Assembly (NCBI GenBank): GCA_041389885.1
Contig: JAWKRB010000023.1
Coordinates: 1 to 64,000, forward strand
Length of the DNA stretch: 64,000 nt
Source: JAWKRB01 sp041389885
Lineage (GTDB): Bacteria; Myxococcota_A; Polyangia; Polyangiales; Ga0077539
Direction of reading: 5' to 3'
The notes beneath the pieces are model-generated. The model saw nothing but the letters and a program-made list of their open reading frames with translations. It ran no database searches and was not told the DNA's origin. Position numbers and translations under genes: made by a program. Positions 37,297 through 45,219 of the stretch are shown here, piece after piece. The first letter of the stretch is position 1. Each line of letters begins with the position of its first letter.

Positions 37297-39929
37297 GTGA
37301 CCTTGGTGAACGCGAAGCCCTCGTCGCCCACGTCCACCCGCACCGTGTCGTTGGGCTTGTAGCCCCCGCGCAGGAGCTCTTCCGACAACGGGTCCTGGAG
37401 CTGCTTGAGGATCACCCGCTTCAGGGGCCGCGCGCCGTACGCGGGCTCGTAGCCCAGGTCGGTGAGCAGGTCCCGCGCGGCGTCGGTGACCTCGAGCTTC
37501 ACCCGGTTCTCGCGGAGCAGCCGCGAGAGCCGCCGGAGCTGGATGTCGGTGATCCCCCGAAGCGCCTCGCGCGAGAGGCGGTTGAAGATGCACACATCGT
37601 CGATTCGGTTGAGAAACTCCGGTCGAAACGCCTTCTTGAGCTCCTCCTGGATCTCTTCGCGGAGCTGCTCGTCGGAGGCCCCGTGCTCGGTAGCCTCGAG
37701 GATCCGCATCGCGCCGATGTTGCTCGTGAGCACGATGACGGTGTTCGAGAAGTTCGCCATCTGCCCGCGGTTGTCGCTGAGGCGCCCGTCGTCCAACACC
37801 TGCAGCAGGATGTTGAAGGTGTCGGGGTGCGCCTTCTCGACCTCGTCGAAGAGCACCACGGAGAAGGGACGCCGGCGAATCGCCTCGGTGAGCATTCCCC
37901 CGCTCTCGCTGTCGACGTAGCCCGTGGGCGAGCCGATGAGCCGCCACACCGAGCCCTTCTCCATGAACTCGCTCATGTCGAGGCGCACCAGCGCGTTCTC
38001 GTCGTCGAACAAGAACTCCGCGAGGGCCTTGGCGAGCTCGGTCTTGCCCACGCCCGTGGGTCCCAGGCACAAGAAGCTCCCGATGGGACGACCCGGGTCG
38101 CGCAGCCCCACGCGGCTCCGGCGAATGGCCTTCGCCATGAGGTTCACCGCGCTGTCCTGCCCCACGACCCGCGCGCGGAGCTCGTCCTCCATCGTGAGCA
38201 GCTTCTCGGTCTCGCTCGCGAGGACCTTGCTCACAGGGATCCCCGTCCATTGTTCGATGACCCCGCCGACGCCCTCTTCGGTCACCGACATCTTCAGCAG
38301 CAGCGGCTCCTCGCGGGCGAGGGCGGTCTCGGCCTCGGTGAGGGCCTTCTCCGCGTCGGGGATGTCGTGATTCGAGAGCTTCGACGCCTTGGCGGTCTCT
38401 CCATACGACGCCGCCTTGTCGCGCTCGGCCCGGAGCTCGAGGATCTGCGCGCGCGCCGCGCGAAACGCGCCGATGGCGCTGCGCTGCCGCTCCCACCGGG
38501 GCTTGAGCTCTTCGTACTTCTGACGAACTTCAATGAGGTTCTTCTCGACCACGCCGCGCACCTCGACGCTCGCGGCGTCCTCCTCGTCGACGAGGGAGCG
38601 GTGCTGCGCCTCGAGGGCCGAGAGCTGCCGGGCGAGGGAGTCGAGCTCGGGCGGGCCGGCGTCGAGGGCGAGGCGACACTGCGCGGCGGCCTCGTCCATG
38701 AGGTCGATGGCCTTGTCGGGGAGCTCCCTGCCCGAGAGGTAGCGCTTGCCGAGCTTCACCGCGGCGACCACCGCGGGGTCGGTGATGCGCACGCCGTGGT
38801 GCACCTCGTAGCGCTCGACGATGCCCCGGCACATGCCGATGGCGGTGTCTTCGTCGGGGGCGTCGACGGGGAGGGCCGAGAAGAGCCGCGAGAGCGCCGA
38901 GTCTTTCTCGATGTTCTTCTTGTACTCCGCGGGGGTGGTGGTGCCGATGATCTGCACGTCGCCGCGGCTCAGGGCGGTCTTGAGCAGGTCCGCCGGGCCG
39001 CTCCCGCTCGCCGCGTTGGCGAACATCGCGTGGATCTCATCGACCACGAGGATCACGTCCCCGTCGGCGTCCTTGGCGGCCTGAAAGATCGCGCGGAGGC
39101 GCTCTTCCATCTCGCCCCGGAGCTTGGCGCCGGCGACGAGCTGCCCGAGGTCGAGCTGCATCAGCCGCTTCTTCTTCAGCGGCGCGGGCACGTCCCCCTG
39201 CGCGAGGCGCGTGGCCAGGGCGTACAGAATCGCCCGCTTGCCCACCCCCGGCTCGCCGATGAGCAGGGGGTTGTTCTTCTGCCGCCGCGCGATGACCTGG
39301 AGCACCCGTCGCAGCTCGACGTCGCGTCCGACGATGGGGTCGAACTGGTCCTTGCCCGCGGCCTCGATGAGGTCGCGGGTGAAGCGGGCGAGGATGTTCG
39401 CGTCGCCCGCGGCTCCCCCGGCGCTCGGCTGGGTGCCCCCCGAGGACGCGCTCTGGCTCGCTTGCACCTCCGCAGGGATCGCGCTGTCGGGCAACGACTT
39501 CAGCGCCGCGCGGACCTTCTCCACGTCGACGTCCATCACCCGCATCACGGCCCCGGCGAAGCCCGTGACCTCGGCGCTGAGGGCCAGCAGCAGGTGGCGC
39601 ACCCGCACGGGACCTCCGTCTCGCGCGGCCTCGCTCTCGGCGCGGGTGGTGAGCCCGAGCATCCGGGGCGAGAGGTACGCGACGGCGTTGGGCACCTGCT
39701 GAATGCGCCGCATGACCGCCTCGGCCTCGACGAGGAGGTCACCGGGGTCGATGCCCGCGCCCTCGAAGGCCTTCTGCGTCAGCGTGTCGCGGTCGAGGAG
39801 TCGGTAGAGCAGGTGAAGGCTCTCGACCTCCGCGTGCCCCCGCTCATCGGCGAGGCTCTGGGCGCCCGAGAGGGCGGTCTTGGCGTCGGGGGCGTAGCCT
39901 TCGAGCTTCCAGCTTCGAGTCGTCGACAT
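37293..39929 (-). CDS. clpB: ClpB-type AAA+ disaggregase with altered first ATPase site
   Basis: ClpB unfolds and rescues aggregated proteins with DnaK. The 878 residues contain the N-domain (about 1-150), NBD1, a coiled-coil middle domain (about 400-530, so ClpB and not ClpA/X) and NBD2 with GPTGVGKTELA (Lys629), GYVDSESGG and VLFDEVEKAHPD. Two positions in NBD1 are unusual: Walker A reads GEPGVGKR (Lys231-Arg232) instead of GK followed by Thr/Ser, and the pore loop reads GAKLRG (Leu270) instead of the aromatic AKYRG. Walker B VVDEIHAMF is intact. It may be a specialised paralogue; a second, canonical ClpB may exist outside the window. Confidence 0.9.
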   Translation of the reverse strand: MSTTRSWKLEGYAPDAKTALSGAQSLADERGHAEVESLHLLYRLLDRDTLTQKAFEGAGIDPGDLLVEAEAVMRRIQQVPNAVAYLSPRMLGLTTRAESEAARDGGPVRVRHLLLALSAEVTGFAGAVMRVMDVDVEKVRAALKSLPDSAIPAEVQASQSASSGGTQPSAGGAAGDANILARFTRDLIEAAGKDQFDPIVGRDVELRRVLQVIARRQKNNPLLIGEPGVGKRAILYALATRLAQGDVPAPLKKKRLMQLDLGQLVAGAKLRGEMEERLRAIFQAAKDADGDVILVVDEIHAMFANAASGSGPADLLKTALSRGDVQIIGTTTPAEYKKNIEKDSALSRLFSALPVDAPDEDTAIGMCRGIVERYEVHHGVRITDPAVVAAVKLGKRYLSGRELPDKAIDLMDEAAAQCRLALDAGPPELDSLARQLSALEAQHRSLVDEEDAASVEVRGVVEKNLIEVRQKYEELKPRWERQRSAIGAFRAARAQILELRAERDKAASYGETAKASKLSNHDIPDAEKALTEAETALAREEPLLLKMSVTEEGVGGVIEQWTGIPVSKVLASETEKLLTMEDELRARVVGQDSAVNLMAKAIRRSRVGLRDPGRPIGSFLCLGPTGVGKTELAKALAEFLFDDENALVRLDMSEFMEKGSVWRLIGSPTGYVDSESGGMLTEAIRRRPFSVVLFDEVEKAHPDTFNILLQVLDDGRLSDNRGQMANFSNTVIVLTSNIGAMRILEATEHGASDEQLREEIQEELKKAFRPEFLNRIDDVCIFNRLSREALRGITDIQLRRLSRLLRENRVKLEVTDAARDLLTDLGYEPAYGARPLKRVILKQLQDPLSEELLRGGYKPNDTVRVDVGDEGFAFTKVT

Positions 39930-39956
39930 GAGGGTCGCGAGGCTAGCACGAGTGGG

Positions 39957-41021
39957 CTAGAGCCCGTCTCGCTCCAGCGACGCGACGATCTGTCGATAGA
40001 ACGCGAGGTGATCGAAGCCGCTCTCGTGCACGGGCCCCGTGTGCGCGACCTGCCCCACCTCGTCGAAGTGATCCGCGGGGACGCATCCCATGAAGCGCCC
40101 CCACTTCGCGCTCTGCACGGTGACCATCCCGTCATTCACGTTCTCTCGGGGGTTGGTCCCTTCGAGCAGCAGCGCGATGCCCGCGAGGAACACCGTGGTG
40201 TTGTCGACCCGCCCCGGCTCGTTCGCGACCTCGCCCGCGCACACGCTCGCGCCGTCGCGCCGGTTGCTGCGCCCCGCCCAGGAGTAGTACCGCACCCGAG
40301 GGTCATCGCGGTTCTCTTCATTGAAGCGGGTCATCGCGCGGGTCGACATCCCCTGGAGCGCGCCGCGCAGGTCGGCCCGGCTCCGCGCCTCGTTGTAGGC
40401 CACGCCCAGCAGCGTCGCGAAGGCGTTGATCACCCCGTCGGCCACCCCTGGGATCGCGCTGTTGAAGAGGTCGGCCACCGCCGTGCCCCGGTGCGGCGTC
40501 GAGACGGTGACCAGGGCGCCGACGCGCCCGCCGTAGCCCATGGTCGAGATGATGTACCGCGCGTCGAGCCCCCCCTGGGAGTGCGCGACGATCACCACCC
40601 GCGAGGCGCCGCTGTCGCGCAGCGCGTCGTCGACGGCGCGGGCGAGGGCGGGCGCGCGCTGGGGAGACGACCCGAAGGGCGGGAGCACGGCCTCGTACAC
40701 CCGCCGCCCCTGCGCGCGGAGCATCGGCGCGACGCGAAAGAAGTACCCCACCGGGCCGATGTCTTGAAAGCCCGCGAAGCCGTGCACGAGCACCACGGGG
40801 AGGCGGGTATCCCCCTGCGGGACAGGGACATCGGTGACGTCGTCGAGGGACGGCGCGTCGGCGGGAACGACCACGTCGGCGGAGCCCGCGTCGGGCTCGT
40901 CGGGGAGCGGCGGGACGGTGAACACCTCGGCCTCGAGGGGGCTCGACGCGTCGTCGGTCGGCGCGGCGCCCGTGGTGGTTCCGCAGCCCGCGAGGAGGAG
41001 CATGATCCCGAGCGCGCGCAC
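39957..41021 (-). CDS. Lipoprotein lipase/esterase, alpha/beta hydrolase
   Basis: The 354-residue product has a lipobox LLAGC (residues 9-13), an acidic linker and an alpha/beta hydrolase domain from about residue 72: LPVVLVHGFAGFQDIGPVGYF (oxyanion HG), nucleophile Ser148 in AHSQGG, and probable catalytic histidine in FDHLAFY near the C-terminus. The pattern resembles family I true lipases (triacylglycerol acylhydrolases), including HGTAV/TPHRGTAVADL and the calcium-site region. It would act outside the inner membrane. Start GTG 41021, divergent from gcvT. Confidence 0.85.
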   Translation of the reverse strand: MRALGIMLLLAGCGTTTGAAPTDDASSPLEAEVFTVPPLPDEPDAGSADVVVPADAPSLDDVTDVPVPQGDTRLPVVLVHGFAGFQDIGPVGYFFRVAPMLRAQGRRVYEAVLPPFGSSPQRAPALARAVDDALRDSGASRVVIVAHSQGGLDARYIISTMGYGGRVGALVTVSTPHRGTAVADLFNSAIPGVADGVINAFATLLGVAYNEARSRADLRGALQGMSTRAMTRFNEENRDDPRVRYYSWAGRSNRRDGASVCAGEVANEPGRVDNTTVFLAGIALLLEGTNPRENVNDGMVTVQSAKWGRFMGCVPADHFDEVGQVAHTGPVHESGFDHLAFYRQIVASLERDGL

Positions 41022-41072
41022 CCCCCGAGGCTATCACCACGAGGCCCGTCTTTGGGATATAGCTCTGCGCCC

Positions 41073-42182
41073 ATGAGCACCTCGGAGCTGAAGAAGACCC
41101 CCCTCTACGAAGCCCACGTCGCGCTGAAGGGACGCATGATCCCCTTCACCGGATACAGCCTCCCGGTGCAGTACACCGGCATCGTCGACGAGCACGTCGC
41201 GGTGCGCACCGCCGCGGGCCTCTTTGATGTCTCGCACATGGGCGAGCTCACCATCGAGGGCCCCAACGCCCTCGCCCAGGTCGACCGCCTGGTGACCAAC
41301 GACATCGCCGGCCTCCTCGACGGCCAGTGTCGCTACACCCAGTGCCTCAACGCTCAGGGCCACTCCCTCGACGACCTTATCGTGTACCGGGTCTCTGCGC
41401 AGAGCGTGCTGGTGGTCTGCAACGCGTCGAACCGCGAGAAGATCGTGGGGCACTTCACCCGCGAGGTCACCGGCTCCACGGTGCGCGACATCTCCGACGA
41501 CACCGCGCTTATCGCGCTCCAGGGGCCGAAGGCCATGACCATCCTGGCCGAGGCCGGGGTCGACCCGCGTGTGGCCGAGCTCCCCTTCTTTCACTTCACC
41601 GACGCGACGATCTTCAACGCCCCGGCGACCTTCTCGCGCACGGGCTACACGGGCGAGGACGGGGTCGAGATCTTTCTCCCGCCCGCCGACGCCCTGCGGG
41701 TCTGGAACGGGCTCATGGGCCTCGGCGCCGCGCACGGGCTCAAGCCCGCGGGCCTGGGCGCGCGCAACACCCTCCGCCTGGAGTGCAAGATGGCCCTCTA
41801 CGGCAACGACATCGACGAGACCACGAACCCCCTCGAGGCCACGCTGGGCTGGTCCGTGCGCCTCGACAAGGGAGACTTCATCGGCCGCGACGCGCTCCTC
41901 GCGGTGAAGGCCGCGGGGCTCACCCGCAAGCTCGTGGGCTTCGAGGTCACCGACCGCGCCATCGTGCGCGACCACTGGGACGTGCTGAACACCGAGGGCG
42001 AGAAGGTCGGCTACGTCACCAGCGGCTCGCCGTCGCCCACCACGGGCAAGAACATCGGCCTGGCGTATGTCCCGATCGCGATGAGCGAGGTGGGGACCGA
42101 GCTCACCCTGCGCGACCCGCAGCGGGGCCGCGAGGCGAAGGCCGTGGTCGTGAAGACGCCCTTCTACAAGCGCGCGAAGTGA
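41073..42182 (+). CDS. gcvT: Glycine cleavage system T protein (aminomethyltransferase)
   Basis: Transfers the one-carbon unit from the aminomethyl-lipoyl H protein to tetrahydrofolate. The 369-residue product begins KKTPLYEAHVALKGRMIPFTGYSLPVQY, then LFDVSHMGELTIEG, the folate-site TGYTGEDGVEIF and RLECKMALYGNDIDE. These match GcvT rather than related dehydrogenases. The other glycine-cleavage genes (gcvH, gcvP) are not adjacent, so it is a stand-alone copy here. The start is ATG 41073. It is convergent with cdsA with a 3-bp gap. Confidence 0.93.
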   Translation: MSTSELKKTPLYEAHVALKGRMIPFTGYSLPVQYTGIVDEHVAVRTAAGLFDVSHMGELTIEGPNALAQVDRLVTNDIAGLLDGQCRYTQCLNAQGHSLDDLIVYRVSAQSVLVVCNASNREKIVGHFTREVTGSTVRDISDDTALIALQGPKAMTILAEAGVDPRVAELPFFHFTDATIFNAPATFSRTGYTGEDGVEIFLPPADALRVWNGLMGLGAAHGLKPAGLGARNTLRLECKMALYGNDIDETTNPLEATLGWSVRLDKGDFIGRDALLAVKAAGLTRKLVGFEVTDRAIVRDHWDVLNTEGEKVGYVTSGSPSPTTGKNIGLAYVPIAMSEVGTELTLRDPQRGREAKAVVVKTPFYKRAK

Positions 42183-42185
42183 ACT

Positions 42186-43028
42186 TCAGTGCCCCGCGAA
42201 GGGGAGAATCCCCGCGCGGAGCGACGCGAAGATCACCACCGCGCCGAGCATGAGCGCGTCGACGCGATCGAGAATTCCGCCGTGACCCGGCAGCAGCGCC
42301 CCTGAGTCTTTCACCCCCGCCGAGCGCTTGAGCACCGACTCGGCGAGGTCGCCGAGCTGCCCCACCACACCTGCGACCAGGGCCACGGCGACGCCGGCGC
42401 CCAGCGGGAGGGTCTTGAGAAAGACCATCGACGCGAACACCGCCGCGAGCACCGAGCCCAGCGCGCCGCCCACCGCCCCCGCCCAGGTCTTGTTGGGAGA
42501 GACCGCGGGGTAGAGCTTGGGACCGCCGATGTACTTTCCGAAGAAGAAGCCGCCCGTGTCGCTGAACCACGCGGTGAGCAGGGTGAGCAGGGCCAGGCCC
42601 GCGCCCTCGTTGGGGGTGCCGTGCGCGCGAATGAGGGCGAGGGCGGCCATGGTGGGGGCGAGGTACATCGGTCCCATGACCAGGGCGCCGACGCGGCTCA
42701 TGGCCGAGGGGATCTCCGCGGGGCGAAAGAGCGCGACGAGGAGCACCGCGGGCATGAGGAGCGCGAAGCTCCAGACCAGCCACGCGGGGTTCTGCGCGCC
42801 GTAGCGGGTGAAGACCAGCACGGAGAACAGCCCGAGGGAGAGCCCGGTCCCGAGGGTGCGCCCGAAGGCGTCGTCGGGGTGGGTCATCGAGAACAGCTCC
42901 CAGGCGGCGATGCCCATGGCCACCCCGGCGATGCCAAAGAAGGCCAGCTGGGGCAGGAGATACAGCGCCGCGATGAGAATCGGACCGCCGATGAGGGCGG
43001 TCAGGAGCCGGCTGGCGAGGTTCGACAT
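42186..43028 (-). CDS. cdsA: Phosphatidate cytidylyltransferase
   Basis: Makes CDP-diacylglycerol for phospholipid synthesis in the inner membrane. The 280-residue product has about seven membrane helices and the full family signature near the C-terminus: SPNKTWAGAVGG, GQLGDLAESVLKR and SGALLPGHGGILDRVDAL with the metal-binding aspartates. The start overlaps the end of uppS by 28 bp, the usual coupling of these two envelope-lipid genes. Confidence 0.96.
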   Translation of the reverse strand: MSNLASRLLTALIGGPILIAALYLLPQLAFFGIAGVAMGIAAWELFSMTHPDDAFGRTLGTGLSLGLFSVLVFTRYGAQNPAWLVWSFALLMPAVLLVALFRPAEIPSAMSRVGALVMGPMYLAPTMAALALIRAHGTPNEGAGLALLTLLTAWFSDTGGFFFGKYIGGPKLYPAVSPNKTWAGAVGGALGSVLAAVFASMVFLKTLPLGAGVAVALVAGVVGQLGDLAESVLKRSAGVKDSGALLPGHGGILDRVDALMLGAVVIFASLRAGILPFAGH

Positions 43029-43786
43029 GCGTTCTGTCCGTGGCCGTTCGTGGGGTTCACCGACCGCGGCGGAATCAGCCCGAACCGTCGCTGGCGTCGC
43101 TGGTACGAAGCGATCGCCAGGTACAGATCCTCCGCCTCGAAGTCAGGCCAGAGGGTATCTGAGAAATAGAGCTCGCTGTAGGCAGAACCCCAGAGGAGAA
43201 AATTCGAGATCCGCTGCTCGCCCCCGGTGCGGATCATCAGGTCGGGCACCCCGTGGCGCACTGAGGGGAGCTGCGCCTGGAGGGTGGCGACGCTGATGTC
43301 GTCGGGAGAGAGCTCGCCGCGCTGCACCGCGCGGGCGAGGGCGCGGGCGCCGTCGACGATCTCTTCTAGTCCGCCGTACGAGAGCGCGAGGGTGAGCACC
43401 ATCGCGTCGTTGTCTTGCGAGGCCGACTCGAGGGCCTCGAGGGCGTCGCGCACGTGGGAGGGCAGCCGGGACACGTCTCCGATGGCGCGGAGACGAATGG
43501 TGTTCTGAAGGATCTCCTCCCGCTCCGAGACCAGAAAGTCTTCGAGGAGGACCATCAGCGCGTCGACCTCGTCCTTGGGTCTGCCCCAGTTCTGCTCGGA
43601 GAACGCGTAGAGGGTGAGCTCTCGCAGCCCCAGCCTGCGGGCGGCGCGCACGATCCGTCGCACGGTGTGCGATCCCGCGCGGTGCCCAACAACACGGGCC
43701 TTGCCTCGGAGCTCGGCCCAGCGGCCGTTGCCGTCCATGGTGATCGCGACGTGACGGGGGATGTTGTGCAGTTCGATCAGGGTCAT
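43001..43786 (-). CDS. uppS: Isoprenyl transferase (undecaprenyl diphosphate synthase)
   Basis: Cis-prenyl chain elongation to the C55 carrier for peptidoglycan. The 261-residue product has the catalytic motif ITMDGNGRWA with Asp18, HRAGSHTVRRIVRAAR, LTLYAFSEQNWGRP, the DLMIRTGGEQRISNFLLW block and the C-terminal LYFSDTLWPDF. The C-terminal 25 residues (SVNPTNGHGQNACR...) overlap the start of cdsA. Probable operon uppS-cdsA, with dxr and rseP, common further genes, absent here. Confidence 0.95.
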   Translation of the reverse strand: MTLIELHNIPRHVAITMDGNGRWAELRGKARVVGHRAGSHTVRRIVRAARRLGLRELTLYAFSEQNWGRPKDEVDALMVLLEDFLVSEREEILQNTIRLRAIGDVSRLPSHVRDALEALESASQDNDAMVLTLALSYGGLEEIVDGARALARAVQRGELSPDDISVATLQAQLPSVRHGVPDLMIRTGGEQRISNFLLWGSAYSELYFSDTLWPDFEAEDLYLAIASYQRRQRRFGLIPPRSVNPTNGHGQNACRTSPAGS

Positions 43787-43900
43787 CGGCTGGTGCTCGA
43801 CGGTGCGATTACTACAGCTTGCGTCCGCGGCAAACGTCGTTGGCGCGAACGGCTGTGATTGCCGGGCGAACGGCCCGTGCTTAGGGTGGGTGGCGCTCCC

Positions 43901-44836
43901 ATGGCAGACAAAGACCTATATTCCGTGTTGGAAGTCCCGCGCACCGCGGACGCCGAGGCCATCAAGAAGGCCTACCGCGCGTTGGCGATGAAGTATCACC
44001 CCGACCGCAACCAGGGGAACAAGTCGGCCGAGGAGCGCTTCAAGGCGATCAACCACGCCCACGACGTGCTCGGCGACGCCAAGAAGCGCGCGCTCTACGA
44101 CGAGTTCGGCGAGCAGGGGCTGCGTGAAGGCTTCAACCCCGAGCAGTTTCGGCAGTACCAGCGCTGGGGCGGCGGCGGTCCCCGGGGCGGCGGCGAGGCG
44201 TACGCAGGCGGCAACGTCGATGTCTCCGACCTCTTCGAGCAGATGTTCGCGGGCGGGGGCGTGGGCGGTCCCGGCTTCGGCGGTCGCCGTCGTACGCGCG
44301 CGCCGGTGCGCGGCGCCGACCTCGAGGGCGAGATCACCATCGAGCTCTCCGACGCCGTGCGGGGCATCGAGCTCCCGCTCACGGTGAACGGACACTCCTT
44401 GAAGGTCCGCGTCCCCGCGGGGGTTCACGACGGCGCGCGGCTGCGCATCCCGGGCAAGGGTCAGGCGGTGACCGGAGGGCGCCCCGGCGACCTCATGCTC
44501 ACCGTGCACGTTCGCCCGCACCCCTCCTTCTGGGTCGAAGACGACAGCCTCCACGTGACCGTGCCCGTGACCTTCGTCGAGGCCTGGCGCGGCGCGAAGG
44601 TGCGGGTGCCCACCCCCGGCGGGGACCTCACCGTGCGGGTCCCTCCAAAGACCCCGAGCGGCACGAAGCTCCGGCTGCGCGGCAAGGGCGGCGCTCAGGG
44701 CAAGAGCGGCGAGGCCGGAGACCTCATCGTGCACATCGAGCTCGCGCTCCCGCCTGACACCCCCGAGGTCGAGGCGATCATGCAGGAGCTCGAGAAGCTC
44801 GAGCCCGTCGATCCCAGGGCCGAGCTACGGTTCTAG
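43901..44836 (+). CDS. DnaJ-class (CbpA-like) co-chaperone without zinc fingers
   Basis: J-domain protein that stimulates DnaK ATPase activity. The 311 residues have a J-domain (4-70) with HPD at 33-35 in KYHPDRNQGN, a Gly-rich linker (about 90-140) and two C-terminal substrate-binding beta domains (about 145-305: DLEGEITIELSDAVRG, LRIPGKG, RPHPSFWVEDDSL, RLRGKGG). The CxxCxGxG zinc repeats of DnaJ are absent, so this is type II (CbpA/DnaJ2). ATG 43901 is preferred to a longer upstream reading. Divergent from uppS. Confidence 0.93.
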   Translation: MADKDLYSVLEVPRTADAEAIKKAYRALAMKYHPDRNQGNKSAEERFKAINHAHDVLGDAKKRALYDEFGEQGLREGFNPEQFRQYQRWGGGGPRGGGEAYAGGNVDVSDLFEQMFAGGGVGGPGFGGRRRTRAPVRGADLEGEITIELSDAVRGIELPLTVNGHSLKVRVPAGVHDGARLRIPGKGQAVTGGRPGDLMLTVHVRPHPSFWVEDDSLHVTVPVTFVEAWRGAKVRVPTPGGDLTVRVPPKTPSGTKLRLRGKGGAQGKSGEAGDLIVHIELALPPDTPEVEAIMQELEKLEPVDPRAELRF

Positions 44837-44837
44837 T

Positions 44838-44863
44838 ACCTTTCCACAGGGGATTTGAAAGGT
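44838..44863 (+). terminator. Hairpin just after the J-protein gene
   Basis: ACCTTTC (44838-44844) pairs exactly with GAAAGGT (44857-44863), starting 2 bp after the stop. There is no T-run, so termination is inferred from position. It is also the outer end of the inverted-repeat element described next. Confidence 0.4.
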
Positions 44864-45219
44864 TGAGGTGAACCCACGCCGCGGGCCCACACCGACGCTG
44901 CCGCGCGCCTCTCCCTCCTCGGGCTGCGTTCGACACACAAGTCAGAATCCGCTTAAAAGCTGATGCGCCTCTGGTCTGTCCGCGCCGTCCTCGTCCCTTC
45001 GACCCGACGCGGGCCCCTCCACCCCTTCCCTCCTCCATGGGCTTCGCCGTGGAGGGGGCTCCTTCGGGAGATGCTCCGCGTCGACTGCCCTTGGGATGCG
45101 TACATGGCGGACCGCGCGGATGTGTCTGCCATCCTGGTTCACCTCCTCCATCGGCGAAGCCTGGAGGAGGAGGGAGTGGCCCGCGGCGCGATTCATCTCA
45201 ACCTTCCCCTGTGGAAGGT
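44838..45219. mobile_element. Inverted-repeat element of about 380 bp between convergent genes (MITE-like)
   Basis: The gap between the convergent J-protein and PPIase genes is bounded by imperfect inverted copies of about 45 bp. The left copy runs from ACCTTTCCACAGGGG at 44838 through AAGGTTGAGGTGAA to GCCGCGGGCC at about 44888. The right copy is its complement from about 45180 to 45219. Inside, two further dyads of CTCCTCCAT-GGCTTCGCC-TGGAGGAG type (about 45020-45055 and 45140-45175) are partly complementary to one another. No gene is seen inside. Other convergent pairs here are separated by 3 to 15 bp, so this looks like an insertion. Confidence 0.55.

Noticed and set aside
37683..42182. 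A 1499-codon open frame on the plus strand
   Set aside because: Its first 1130 codons run antisense to clpB and the lipase gene and have only Arg/Gly/Leu/His-rich sequence; only the last 369 codons (from 41073) are the real gcvT. Long shadow frames are expected at this GC content.
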